Assembly: GCA_964544765.1 (NCBI GenBank)
Contig: CAZJDM010000190.1
Coordinates: forward strand, 1-7,778
From: CAZJDM01 sp964544765
GTDB lineage: Bacteria; Bdellovibrionota_B; Oligoflexia; CAYFLR01
Direction of reading: 5' to 3'
DNA: 7,778 nt
Shown: positions 1 through 6,350 of the stretch, piece after piece
Layout: every line of letters starts with the position of its first letter
How positions within the stretch are numbered: position 1 is the first letter of the stretch
Translations under genes and position numbers: made by a program
Notes under the pieces: generated by a model
What the model saw: the letters and a program-made list of their open reading frames with translations, nothing else
The model's database searches: none
Told to the model about the DNA's origin: nothing

Positions 1-77
1 AATCAAATTTTTTTTATTTTTCATGTCAAGGTGGGGTCTAGGCCTAACTTACAAAGAAAATATATACCAATAAAAAG

Positions 78-1553
78 TTGCCATCGAACCTATCGTTGGA
101 AAAACCTGAAAAATTAGATTGTGATGACAATGATAAGAACAAGTGGAAATTATTAAAACCTTTATATAAGGATCAAGACAAGGATGGCTTTGGATTTGGA
201 AATGCTCAAGAATTGTGTGCTGGCGATGAAGCTCCCGTTGGGTTTTCACTAAATAAAAACGACTATTTCCCTAAAGATGAGTCAAGGAATGGTTATGATT
301 GGGGATTAAGTCTAAGATCAAATGGAAGCGTTATAAATAGTGTAACAACAGATGCGTATGGATTTATTTATATTACAGGCTATTTTTTCGGTAATTTATT
401 AATCGATAATCATATCAAAAGATCTAAAGGCTATAATGATATTTTTCTGATCAAACTGGATAAAGAGAGAAATATTGTATGGGGTAGGACCTTTGGATCT
501 AAGTATACTGATGATGCCAAGATGATCCTTTTTAAGGAAGGTTATATTTATCTGTTAGGTAGTTTTAATGATTCTATGGAAATAGATGATCAAGTAATTA
601 CTGCAAATGATAAGGATGATTGGTTTATAGCCGTTTTTAACTTTGAAGGAGATTTAAAATGGATGAAAAATATTGGTTATAAAGGAGTAATCAATAGACC
701 AAGAGTTTTAAATGTAACATCATATAACAACGTTGTTGTTTCTGGGATAAAGGACTATAGGGAGAGTGATTCTATAAAAACCCAATACTATAGAGGTTTT
801 GTAAAGAAATTATCAAAAGAAGGAGATATTTGGGATAGAACTGTTTTTTATAACAACAACTACCAATCAGTACACAGTGTCATCGATGGAAAGGATAATA
901 TCTATATCGTAGGATCATTTGAAGACTCTATTCTATTTAAAAAAGAAAAAAAATTCTTATCAAATGGCGACAAAGACGCTTATGTATTGAAAATTGATAA
1001 AGATGGTAATGATGTCTGGTTAAAAACGTTTGGTGGAAAAGGTGAGGAGTATCCTTTAAAGATCTTAATCGATCAAGATGATCGATTGGTAGTAACAGGT
1101 TTTTTCCATAATGAAGTTGACTTTGACCCAACTGAAAAGACTGATATAAGACAATCTAAAGGAGAAAAAGACACTTTTATTAGTTTTTTTACTACCGATG
1201 GCGATTATCTTAAAACCTATACCTTTGGTGGCAAGAAAAGCGATCAGATGGAAAATCTAATTTTGGATAATGATGGAAATATATATGCAAATGGTTATTC
1301 TGCAAGTCATAAAGAATTTCCTGACAATACCTCCAGGTATGTTGTTTTGAAAATGAGCCCTGAGGGACAAATAATATGGTATAAACGTTATGAAGAATTT
1401 CGATACAATAGTCTGGTTTTTGCCTCACCAACCAAGGATAAAATCATATTAGCAGGCAGTTTTCAAGGCCCCCTGGATTTTGATTTCACTGACAATATAG
1501 ATGAACACACAAGTCCCTTAAGAATCTGGGAAGGTTTCATGTTTAGTTTTTAG
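78..1553 (+). CDS. Seven-bladed beta-propeller (SBBP-like) protein with MopE-like Asp-rich motif; 5' end probably lost
   Basis: Residues 75-491 contain seven repeats of about 53-67 residues. Each starts near a Trp or Tyr (about residues 75, 135, 195, 252, 314, 381, 434), followed by a D..GNIYI.GSF-type strand and a D.F..K.D..G-type strand. This is the pattern of SBBP/delta-60 propeller proteins, and seven blades would close a propeller. Before it lie DCDDND (14-19), DQDKDGFGFG (32-41), Cys47 and NKNDYFP (59-65), which resemble a MopE-type calcium or metal-binding repeat. Such proteins are normally exported and surface-bound, but this frame has no signal peptide. The only starts are TTG at 78 or 96, neither with a Shine-Dalgarno sequence, and in-frame stops lie at 39-41 and 45-47. 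DCDDND would normally end an earlier MopE repeat, so the N-terminus looks truncated or frameshifted. The gene ends 45 bases before traE on the same strand. Its substrate is unknown; adhesion or a surface role is only a guess. The fold call is firm, the start is not. Confidence 0.75.
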   Translation: MPSNLSLEKPEKLDCDDNDKNKWKLLKPLYKDQDKDGFGFGNAQELCAGDEAPVGFSLNKNDYFPKDESRNGYDWGLSLRSNGSVINSVTTDAYGFIYITGYFFGNLLIDNHIKRSKGYNDIFLIKLDKERNIVWGRTFGSKYTDDAKMILFKEGYIYLLGSFNDSMEIDDQVITANDKDDWFIAVFNFEGDLKWMKNIGYKGVINRPRVLNVTSYNNVVVSGIKDYRESDSIKTQYYRGFVKKLSKEGDIWDRTVFYNNNYQSVHSVIDGKDNIYIVGSFEDSILFKKEKKFLSNGDKDAYVLKIDKDGNDVWLKTFGGKGEEYPLKILIDQDDRLVVTGFFHNEVDFDPTEKTDIRQSKGEKDTFISFFTTDGDYLKTYTFGGKKSDQMENLILDNDGNIYANGYSASHKEFPDNTSRYVVLKMSPEGQIIWYKRYEEFRYNSLVFASPTKDKIILAGSFQGPLDFDFTDNIDEHTSPLRIWEGFMFSF

Positions 1554-1564
1554 AAAATCAAAAC

Positions 1565-1593
1565 AATCTAACAAGTAAAGAAAAAAATAGGAG
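1565..1593 (+). promoter_or_regulatory. traE leader: AATCTAACAA element and Shine-Dalgarno AGGAG
   Basis: AATCTAACAA (1565-1574) ends 24 bases before the traE ATG. It is followed by an A-rich spacer and AGGAG (1589-1593), five bases from the start codon. The 10-mer recurs exactly in front of traV and in variant form before traK, traB and traC. The Shine-Dalgarno sequence is clear; a role for the upstream element is inferred. Confidence 0.5.
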
Positions 1594-1598
1594 CCAAA

Positions 1599-2327
1599 AT
1601 GATAGGTCCAATCAAAAAGGGCTTTGCTAAGGCTAAAATAGCGAGCCCCCCTGTAGGAAATTACAAAGGGGTTGATCTTAGAATTCTACCCCAATACATT
1701 TCATATAAAGCAGCTTTATTGAGAGAGAAATTGACTCTTCAGTATATATTAGCTTTAGTTACCTGTTTATTCATATTTCAGTACTTATCTTCAAGAATTG
1801 AAATTTCCAATTTATACACCAAACTCCGTGAAAAGGAATACATTCTGGCTCCAGGGGTTATGGATTTTACAACCGCTTCGCCACAAATGGTAACTGATTC
1901 TTATATCAATGATGCAACAACTGACTTCATCTCAAACCTAGGAAATGTAAATGCAACAACCATTGGAGAGCAGTACTCTGCATTAAAAAGGTCCATGAGT
2001 GATGATTTGAAGATTCAATTTGATATCGATACATCAGATTGGATAGAACAAGTTAAAAATGAGAAGCTGTCACAAATCATTAAAATAATGGAAAAAAAGA
2101 TCACCTCAAATGAAAGTGGTGCTTACAAAGTTGTAGCACTGGTTAGAGCTGATTTCTATACTGAACAACAATACCTAGGATACGAAAATCAAGTAGTAAA
2201 AATGACCATGAAACTTGTGCCACCAGACAAGGAGAAAAGGTGGTATCTGCAAATTACTTCTTTATCTTGGGAAAAAGCTGAAACCTTTAGAACCAAATCA
2301 AATCTTTCTAAGCCTAAAACCAAATAA
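1599..2327 (+). CDS. traE: TraE, VirB8-like inner-membrane protein of F-type T4SS
   Basis: This is the TraE/VirB8-like component of the conjugation channel, which links the inner-membrane complex to the periplasmic channel. The 242-residue protein has one membrane segment (about 45-64, rich in L, I, F) and then a periplasmic domain. The segment LAPGVMDFTTASP (83-95) and the helical and beta pattern up to RWYLQITSLSWEKAE match the layout of the family: TM, a short stalk, then an NTF2-like VirB8 fold. The cytoplasmic N-terminus is about 44 residues, basic and longer than in F TraE, where the membrane segment comes within the first 35 residues or so. The ATG at 1599 is chosen because AGGAG lies five bases upstream. 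traK follows after 33 bases, the same order as in F (traE-traK-traB), which strongly supports the call. In F, traL precedes traE; here a propeller gene does. Confidence 0.85.
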   Translation: MIGPIKKGFAKAKIASPPVGNYKGVDLRILPQYISYKAALLREKLTLQYILALVTCLFIFQYLSSRIEISNLYTKLREKEYILAPGVMDFTTASPQMVTDSYINDATTDFISNLGNVNATTIGEQYSALKRSMSDDLKIQFDIDTSDWIEQVKNEKLSQIIKIMEKKITSNESGAYKVVALVRADFYTEQQYLGYENQVVKMTMKLVPPDKEKRWYLQITSLSWEKAETFRTKSNLSKPKTK

Positions 2328-2329
2328 AT

Positions 2330-2355
2330 AATCAACAACAAATTATAGCAGAGGA
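2330..2355 (+). promoter_or_regulatory. traK leader: AATCAACAA element and Shine-Dalgarno AGAGGA
   Basis: AATCAACAA (2330-2338, running on as CAA) ends 22 bases before the traK ATG. AGAGGA (2350-2355) lies five bases before that ATG and decides the start. The element is the traE/traV 10-mer with one T missing. Confidence 0.45.
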
Positions 2356-2360
2356 AAATT

Positions 2361-3230
2361 ATGGACAATAAGTTTAAATCAATAATCATGAATATAGCCT
2401 TAACCATATACCCTTTTATAAGTCTATTTTTTAAATTGATGATCTTGGGCCTGGTAATGTTATTTTTTTTCATGGCAGGAGTAATGGCGGGTACTAAAAA
2501 ATGTGAAGCTAGGACTATTTACTTTGGATCAGAGATGGAAAAAGTAACAATTGTCTATGGAGGACCAACAATCTTTCGGTTTAATGAGGAAGTCAAGACA
2601 ATCTCTCAGGCTTCCAAGTTTTCAATCAAACCCACTGATAATAAAGATCCCAATTATTCCTTACTGTCCGTAACACCGCGCTTTTCCAGTGGGAAAAATA
2701 GGGTGTCTTTCATCCTTGCTGGTGGGGCGGTTATTAATACCGAAATAGCAATTGTTCCCAAGGAGATACCTGAAAAAACAGACTCTTTTTATGACTTTCA
2801 ACCAAAAGATCTGCTTATTGATAGAAAGAACAAAGGTAATGCCAAAGGTTCAAATATATCAGAACTAGAACTTATGAAAGCTATGATTAGATGGGACAGC
2901 GTAGTTGGATACAATATACGATCTATAACCAGAACAATAAATACTGGAGTAAGAGGATTGGAGGCCAAGCTGGTTAGAGTTTATACCGGGCCCAATTTTA
3001 ATGGTTATGTCTTTAAAATTCGTAACAGGTCCAAAAAAAACAATTACGCCATTGACCTAAAGAGCTTAACTCTTGATCAACCTAATGTAGCAGTGTTATC
3101 TCAAGTCGATAGAAAGATCTTAAAAACGATTAAAACTAAAGAAAACGTGACCTTTTTAAGGGTCGTAGCTAAACCTACTTCCGTGTATTACAATATTAAC
3201 TTGCCCATAGCGGCCATTAAAAGAAAATAA
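2361..3230 (+). CDS. traK: TraK, VirB9-like secretin-type core-complex protein of F-type T4SS
   Basis: TraK works in the outer-membrane core complex with TraV and TraB, where it is the counterpart of VirB9. The 289-residue protein begins with a hydrophobic export segment (about 26-43) that follows Lys25; VMA-GT at 41-45 is a plausible signal-peptidase site. The N-terminal region up to about residue 50 is longer than a usual signal peptide, but the ATG at 2361 has the only good Shine-Dalgarno sequence. Residues about 52-135 form a beta-rich N-terminal domain. A polar linker follows, and residues about 200-285 hold a C-terminal domain with GYVFKIRNRS and NNYAIDLKSL, the pattern typical of TraK/VirB9 C-terminal domains. 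F TraK is about 240 residues, so this one is somewhat long, mainly at the N-terminus and linker. It lies between traE and traB as in F. No lipobox is seen. Confidence 0.85.
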   Translation: MDNKFKSIIMNIALTIYPFISLFFKLMILGLVMLFFFMAGVMAGTKKCEARTIYFGSEMEKVTIVYGGPTIFRFNEEVKTISQASKFSIKPTDNKDPNYSLLSVTPRFSSGKNRVSFILAGGAVINTEIAIVPKEIPEKTDSFYDFQPKDLLIDRKNKGNAKGSNISELELMKAMIRWDSVVGYNIRSITRTINTGVRGLEAKLVRVYTGPNFNGYVFKIRNRSKKNNYAIDLKSLTLDQPNVAVLSQVDRKILKTIKTKENVTFLRVVAKPTSVYYNINLPIAAIKRK

Positions 3231-3251
3231 CCTATAAGCCTCGTTTCAATC

Positions 3252-3279
3252 AATCAACCAATTTTCTTTAAAAAAGGAG
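3252..3279 (+). promoter_or_regulatory. traB leader: AATCAACCAA element and strong Shine-Dalgarno, fixing a TTG start
   Basis: AATCAACCAA (3252-3261) ends 24 bases before the start codon. The AAAAAGGAGT run (AGGAG at 3275-3279) lies six bases upstream of TTG 3286, and there is no ATG nearby in frame. This supports TTG as the traB start. Confidence 0.5.
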
Positions 3280-3285
3280 TAAGCT

Positions 3286-4557
3286 TTGAAGTTAACAAGA
3301 AATTTGGTGCGTCAAAAAGATGCCCTTTTGGGTTTTATTAAGAATAATAAAATATTGGTTTATATGCTGGTGATACTCATCTTTCTAGGTGCTATATATC
3401 TGGTGAGTAAACACTCAGACAATCAAGTAAGGATCTTTCATCAAATATCAGAGCTTAGTTTTGATGGAGGCAGAATTATTAATAGCGGAAAGGAGATATA
3501 TAAAAGAAAAGAACTGGTATTTTCTAGAAAGGTAAGAAAACTTGATAATCGCGTTAATGATCTTCATCAAAGATTTGATGACCTTAGTAAATCGCTTAAA
3601 AGAATTGAAGATTTGCAAAAAGAAGATAATAAGAAGAGTACGGAAGTCCCAGATCAAAAGACATCTAATGATATGAAACTCCCTCAAAATGTAAATAATT
3701 CTACCCACGTTACTAGGACCGTTACAAATACAACTTATTCTTCTAACTCTTCAAACCCTAATGGTATTAAGTATCTATCTCAAAAACGATATAAAAAAAG
3801 ATTAAAAAGAATAAAAAAGTATAGAAAAGGTCCGGCAGTCATTTCATTTCCGGTTCAATCAAAGAAAAAATCAAAGATTATGACCGTCAAATTACCGGCT
3901 GGATCATTTGTTAGAGCCAAGTTACTTACAGGGGTTGAAGCGCCGGAGGGAAAAGCTTTGCCAATTCTTATGCAAGCTGACTATGCCTTTATTGGCCCCA
4001 ACAAAACCCGTATTGATTTAACAGGATGTTTTTTAATTGCTAAATCAACCGGTAATTTATCAATTGAACGGGTAGAAATGCAAACCACCAAAATTTCCTG
4101 TGTATCTAAAACAGGTAGAATGTTTGAAAGAAAAATGAATGGATTTATTGCTGATGGGAAAGATAATTCATTTGCCGTCATTGGTAGTGTCAACTCTAAA
4201 CAAGATCGGGTAGCGGCGATGGCATTTTTATCCTCTATAGTTGAAGGAATCGGCAAAGCTGTCGCCCAAGCGCAAATTACAAGTCAAACCGGAGGTTTAG
4301 GAGGAAGCAGTTCAATTTTATCTGGAGATCAAGGTAAATATATTGCTGCGGGAGGTGTCGGCAATGCGGCTTCTCAAGTTACTCAGTGGTATTTAAAACA
4401 TGCCCAAAATTTATTGCCTACAATCAATATTGGTTCGGGTAAAGATGTCTGGATCGTGGTTCAAAATACCGTTGATTTGCCTAACTGGTACTTTAGAAAA
4501 GAAAAGAGTCATACCAAGAAAAGCTATCTTTATATGAGTCGTATTCTGGATAATTAA
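3286..4557 (+). CDS. traB: TraB, VirB10-like envelope-spanning scaffold of F-type T4SS
   Basis: TraB spans both membranes and couples inner-membrane ATPase action to the outer-membrane pore. In this 423-residue protein I see a short cytoplasmic tail, one membrane segment (23-40), a probable coiled coil (about 75-117, heptads such as VRKLDNRVNDL), a Ser/Thr/Asn-rich linker (118-165), a very basic patch (167-183), and the VirB10/TrbI barrel domain from about 200. Diagnostic family signatures are LPAGSF (203-208), TGVEAPEG (215-222), CFLIA (248-252) with a second Cys at 272, and a C-terminal GVGNAASQVTQWYLKHAQ followed by PTINI. The stretch 310-360, rich in Ala, Gly and Ser, corresponds to the outer-membrane helical antenna. 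The proline-rich linker common in F-like TraB is not present. The start is TTG at 3286, six bases after AGGAG. The next gene does not belong to the transfer system. Confidence 0.92.
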   Translation: MKLTRNLVRQKDALLGFIKNNKILVYMLVILIFLGAIYLVSKHSDNQVRIFHQISELSFDGGRIINSGKEIYKRKELVFSRKVRKLDNRVNDLHQRFDDLSKSLKRIEDLQKEDNKKSTEVPDQKTSNDMKLPQNVNNSTHVTRTVTNTTYSSNSSNPNGIKYLSQKRYKKRLKRIKKYRKGPAVISFPVQSKKKSKIMTVKLPAGSFVRAKLLTGVEAPEGKALPILMQADYAFIGPNKTRIDLTGCFLIAKSTGNLSIERVEMQTTKISCVSKTGRMFERKMNGFIADGKDNSFAVIGSVNSKQDRVAAMAFLSSIVEGIGKAVAQAQITSQTGGLGGSSSILSGDQGKYIAAGGVGNAASQVTQWYLKHAQNLLPTINIGSGKDVWIVVQNTVDLPNWYFRKEKSHTKKSYLYMSRILDN

Positions 4558-4567
4558 TTTGACAATA
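4554..4567 (+). repeat. Imperfect direct repeat, copy 1, at the left edge of the cargo pair
   Basis: TTAATTTGACAATA overlaps the traB stop codon and matches TTAATCTAACAATA (6316-6329) at 12 of 14 bases. The two copies flank the phzF-like and Nmad2-like genes. In A+T-rich DNA such a match can arise by chance. The segment also contains a perfect TTGACA (4559-4564), but no suitable -10 lies 16-18 bases downstream. Confidence 0.25.
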
Positions 4568-4610
4568 CCCAGTTAATTTGTTTTTGGTTAGAAGGGAAGT
4601 CCTTATTATA

Positions 4611-4615
4611 GGTGG
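4611..4615 (+). promoter_or_regulatory. Shine-Dalgarno GGTGG of the PhzF-like gene
   Basis: GGTGG lies seven bases before ATG 4623. It supports that start over the in-frame TTG at 4578, which would add 15 residues with no place in the PhzF family. It is weaker than the Shine-Dalgarno sequences of the tra genes, and no AATC-AACAA element precedes it. Confidence 0.5.
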
Positions 4616-4622
4616 TAATATT

Positions 4623-5405
4623 ATGAAATTAGATATCTATCAAATTGATGCTTTTACAGACAAAGTTTTTGCCGGTAACCCTGCGGCTGTTATCCCATTA
4701 GATAAGTGGTATGATGACAAACTAATGCAGAATATAGCTATGGAAAACAATTTGTCTGAAACGGCGTTTTTTATAAAACAAGATGGTAAATACCAACTCC
4801 GCTGGTTTACACCCGCAAGGGAAGTTGATCTTTGTGGACATGCAACTCTGGCTGCTGCACATGTTATCTTAAATGAATTGTCTGATGAAGCTGATGAGGT
4901 TAAATTCGAAACTCGAAGCGGACTTCTTATTGTAAAAAAAGAAAATGATTATCTTGTCATGAATTTTCCAGCTATTAAGTCATCACCAGTATCTGATGAC
5001 TCAGACCTATCTTGGCTAATAAGCTTAAAACCCAAAGAAATACTTACCTCTAAACAAGACTTATTGGTAGTATTGGAATCCCAAAAGCAGATTGTTGATT
5101 ATGTTCCTGATGTTATAAACATCAAAAATCTGAAACATAGGGGATTGATTATTACAGCTAAAGGAATAGATGTTGATTTTGTTTCAAGGACTTTTTATCC
5201 CGAATTAGCGGTTGAAGAAGATCCCGTTACTGGATCAGCTCATTGTCAGCTAGTTCCCTATTGGGCCAAGAAGCTGAACAAAACGAATTTTATAGCCAAA
5301 CAGTTATCTATGAGAGGAGGAATGATAAAATGTGAGTTATCAAATGATAGGGTCTTGTTAAAAGGTACAGCTACTAAGTATCTTAGTGGAACTATTTTTA
5401 TTTAA
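4623..5405 (+). CDS. PhzF-family isomerase/epimerase-fold enzyme
   Basis: PhzF proteins share the diaminopimelate-epimerase fold. The founding member isomerises trans-2,3-dihydro-3-hydroxyanthranilate in phenazine synthesis, but most relatives have unknown substrates. This 260-residue protein, of usual family length, opens with the family signature YQIDAFTDKVFAGNPAAV (6-23). It contains NLSETAFF (43-50), RWFTPAREVDLCGHAT (60-75) and EEDPVTGSAH (198-207). The catalytic residues of Pseudomonas PhzF (E45, H74, D208, S213) line up with E46, H73, D200 and S205, so the enzyme looks active. No phenazine genes are nearby, so phenazine synthesis is not implied. The gene starts 65 bases after traB and is followed by a hairpin. 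It occupies the position between traB and traV where F carries traP, trbD and trbG. It is most likely cargo; its substrate is unknown. Confidence 0.92.
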   Translation: MKLDIYQIDAFTDKVFAGNPAAVIPLDKWYDDKLMQNIAMENNLSETAFFIKQDGKYQLRWFTPAREVDLCGHATLAAAHVILNELSDEADEVKFETRSGLLIVKKENDYLVMNFPAIKSSPVSDDSDLSWLISLKPKEILTSKQDLLVVLESQKQIVDYVPDVINIKNLKHRGLIITAKGIDVDFVSRTFYPELAVEEDPVTGSAHCQLVPYWAKKLNKTNFIAKQLSMRGGMIKCELSNDRVLLKGTATKYLSGTIFI

Positions 5406-5435
5406 TCAATCATTAGCTTTTGTTTCTTGATAAGT

Positions 5436-5464
5436 CAAAAACGAGAATTTTATTTACGTTTTTG
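5436..5464 (+). terminator. Hairpin after the PhzF-like gene, possible bidirectional terminator
   Basis: CAAAAACG (5436-5443) and CGTTTTTG (5457-5464) are perfect inverted repeats with a 13-base A+T-rich loop, 30 bases after the PhzF-like stop codon. The A-run and T-run lie inside the stem, as in some bidirectional terminators, but the G+C core is only two pairs, so termination would be weak. Its place just before a candidate promoter for the next gene is consistent with separating two transcripts. Confidence 0.35.
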
Positions 5465-5497
5465 TTGGTAAAACCCTAAAAGATCTCAAAGTATCTG

Positions 5498-5506
5498 TGG
5501 TACAAT
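5498..5506 (+). promoter_or_regulatory. Extended -10 promoter placing transcription start at the ATG of the Nmad2-like gene
   Basis: TGGTACAAT is an extended -10 (TG-n-TACAAT, with five of six matches to TATAAT). Six bases separate it from A5513, the first base of the next gene, which is the usual distance to a transcription start. No good -35 hexamer is seen at 16-18 bases, as is common for extended -10 promoters. No Shine-Dalgarno sequence precedes the gene, which fits a leaderless mRNA. Confidence 0.45.
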
Positions 5507-5512
5507 AAAGCC

Positions 5513-6181
5513 ATGAAAGGATTTATCTATATTGCAGGTGCTTTTACTGAACTTAAAAAGGGAAAATGTCAACCCAATAAATCTCGGCTGGACAATGACC
5601 CCCACTTCTGGACTAGTCCTCCGACTTGGGGTATTTGCAGGAATGATTTAAGGAAAAATTGTAACATTGGTGATTATATTTTTTTTGTACTTCCCAAAGC
5701 AAGTAAGTATCCTCAGATGGTGTTTGCCTATTTAAAAGTCAAGCAAATAATTACTCATATTGAGGCATTTAATACGCAAGGTCTGAAGTCAAAACAAATG
5801 GGTAACAAAAATCCAAACGGCAATATTATTGTTAACTCAAGCGGTGGATATAACAAATTTGATGCAGGTGTACATAAAAATAAATTTTGTAAAATTAAAG
5901 ATCGATATGTCATAGGGGAAAAAAATAATTCATATTTTTTAAAAGAAGAGGAGATAAAAAAACTCTCGTCAAGCTTTATAGCTGTGCTTTCAAAAACTAT
6001 AAATCATTCAGGTAACACTCCTTTTGAGATAATTGGCCGGTATGGCCAGTGTTTGAAAAAGCAGCAAATAATCGACCTATTGAAATGGCTACCACCTTCC
6101 GAAGCTTCTAGTAGTGAAAAAGCTAAAAAATTTAGCGACCTGAAGATTAAAAAAGAAGAGTTGAAAAGTCTCTTTGTTTAG
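5513..6181 (+). CDS. Nmad2-like (nucleotide-modification-associated domain 2) protein
   Basis: The 222-residue protein is soluble, with no signal peptide or membrane segment. The resemblance to Nmad2 is from memory of the family pattern. GICRNDLRKNCNIGDYIFFV (40-59) matches the conserved C-x-x-x-I-R-x-x-A-x-x-GD-x-I-F core. It is followed by MVFAYLKVKQIITHIEAF (69-86), like the 'RLIYAMRVTE' strand, then DRYVIGEKNNSYFL (130-143), like the 'VLLSDDFRYFG' segment, and a C-terminal GRYGQCLKKQQIIDLLKWL (175-193). Nmad proteins were named from genomic association with DNA-modifying enzymes in phages and mobile elements; their biochemistry is largely undefined. A PUA/EVE-like modified-nucleotide reader is the main alternative. 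The tail after about residue 195 is Ser- and Lys-rich and looks helical. No Shine-Dalgarno sequence precedes ATG 5513; a promoter at 5498-5506 suggests a leaderless message. The stop codon lies inside a strong hairpin. No modification enzyme is visible nearby. Confidence 0.6.
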   Translation: MKGFIYIAGAFTELKKGKCQPNKSRLDNDPHFWTSPPTWGICRNDLRKNCNIGDYIFFVLPKASKYPQMVFAYLKVKQIITHIEAFNTQGLKSKQMGNKNPNGNIIVNSSGGYNKFDAGVHKNKFCKIKDRYVIGEKNNSYFLKEEEIKKLSSSFIAVLSKTINHSGNTPFEIIGRYGQCLKKQQIIDLLKWLPPSEASSSEKAKKFSDLKIKKEELKSLFV

Positions 6182-6216
6182 GGAATATCATTTTAAAAAA
6201 CACCCAAACAAGAGAC
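6168..6216 (+). repeat. Imperfect inverted repeat (14 pairs, two bulges) across the Nmad2-like stop codon
   Basis: The left arm 6168-6183 (GTCTCTTTGTTTAGGG) pairs with the right arm 6203-6216 (CCCAAACAAGAGAC), leaving one T and one A bulged and a 19-base A+T-rich loop. The TAG stop (6179-6181) is in the left arm. No U-run follows the right arm, so it is not a classic intrinsic terminator in the + direction. It could act as an mRNA 3' stabiliser or be the trace of a mobile-element end. Confidence 0.5.
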
Positions 6217-6296
6217 CAAAATGAATAATTAGTACCCATTCATCGGTATTTCTAAAAAGCATCGTATCCTGTAAGAATACTACAAGTAAGCCTCAG

Positions 6297-6329
6297 ACTT
6301 AAATTTTTACTTAACTTAATCTAACAATA
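6297..6329 (+). repeat. Cluster of ACTTAA hexamers and direct-repeat copy 2 upstream of traV
   Basis: ACTTAA occurs three times (6297-6302, 6309-6314, 6314-6319) immediately before TTAATCTAACAATA (6316-6329), which matches 4554-4567 at 12 of 14 bases. The cluster lies 22-54 bases before the traV start, so an operator or insertion scar is possible. A+T-rich composition makes a chance origin equally plausible. No clear promoter could be fixed here. Confidence 0.2.
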
Positions 6330-6343
6330 TTCTTAAAGGAGGA
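6318..6343 (+). promoter_or_regulatory. traV leader: AATCTAACAA element and strong Shine-Dalgarno AAAGGAGGA
   Basis: AATCTAACAA (6318-6327) is identical to the element before traE and ends 23 bases before the traV ATG, against 24 for traE. AAAGGAGGA (6335-6343) is close to the perfect anti-16S complement and is the strongest Shine-Dalgarno sequence in the window. Confidence 0.5.
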
Positions 6344-6350
6344 CATTAAC

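Noticed and set aside
49..249. Open frame on the minus strand opposite the start of the propeller gene
   Set aside because: It overlaps the coding frame of the propeller protein, has no Shine-Dalgarno support and encodes no recognisable domain.
2189..2473. Minus-strand open frame spanning the traE-traK junction
   Set aside because: It lies across two well-supported genes and its hydrophobic protein is a shadow of their A+T-rich codons.
4554..4580. Direct repeat TTAATTTG (4554-4561 and 4573-4580) as an operator
   Set aside because: An 8-base A+T-rich repeat in an A+T-rich gap is expected by chance and no promoter is seen next to it.
4559..4587. Perfect -35 hexamer TTGACA after traB as a promoter for the PhzF-like gene
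   Set aside because: No -10-like sequence lies 16-18 bases downstream (the stretch is ttttgg); a TATTAT at 4604-4609 is too far away and has no good -35 of its own.
4578..4622. Upstream TTG start for the PhzF-like protein adding 15 residues
   Set aside because: The family starts at MK-D-YQ-DAF and the ATG at 4623 has GGTGG upstream; the extra residues have no family match.
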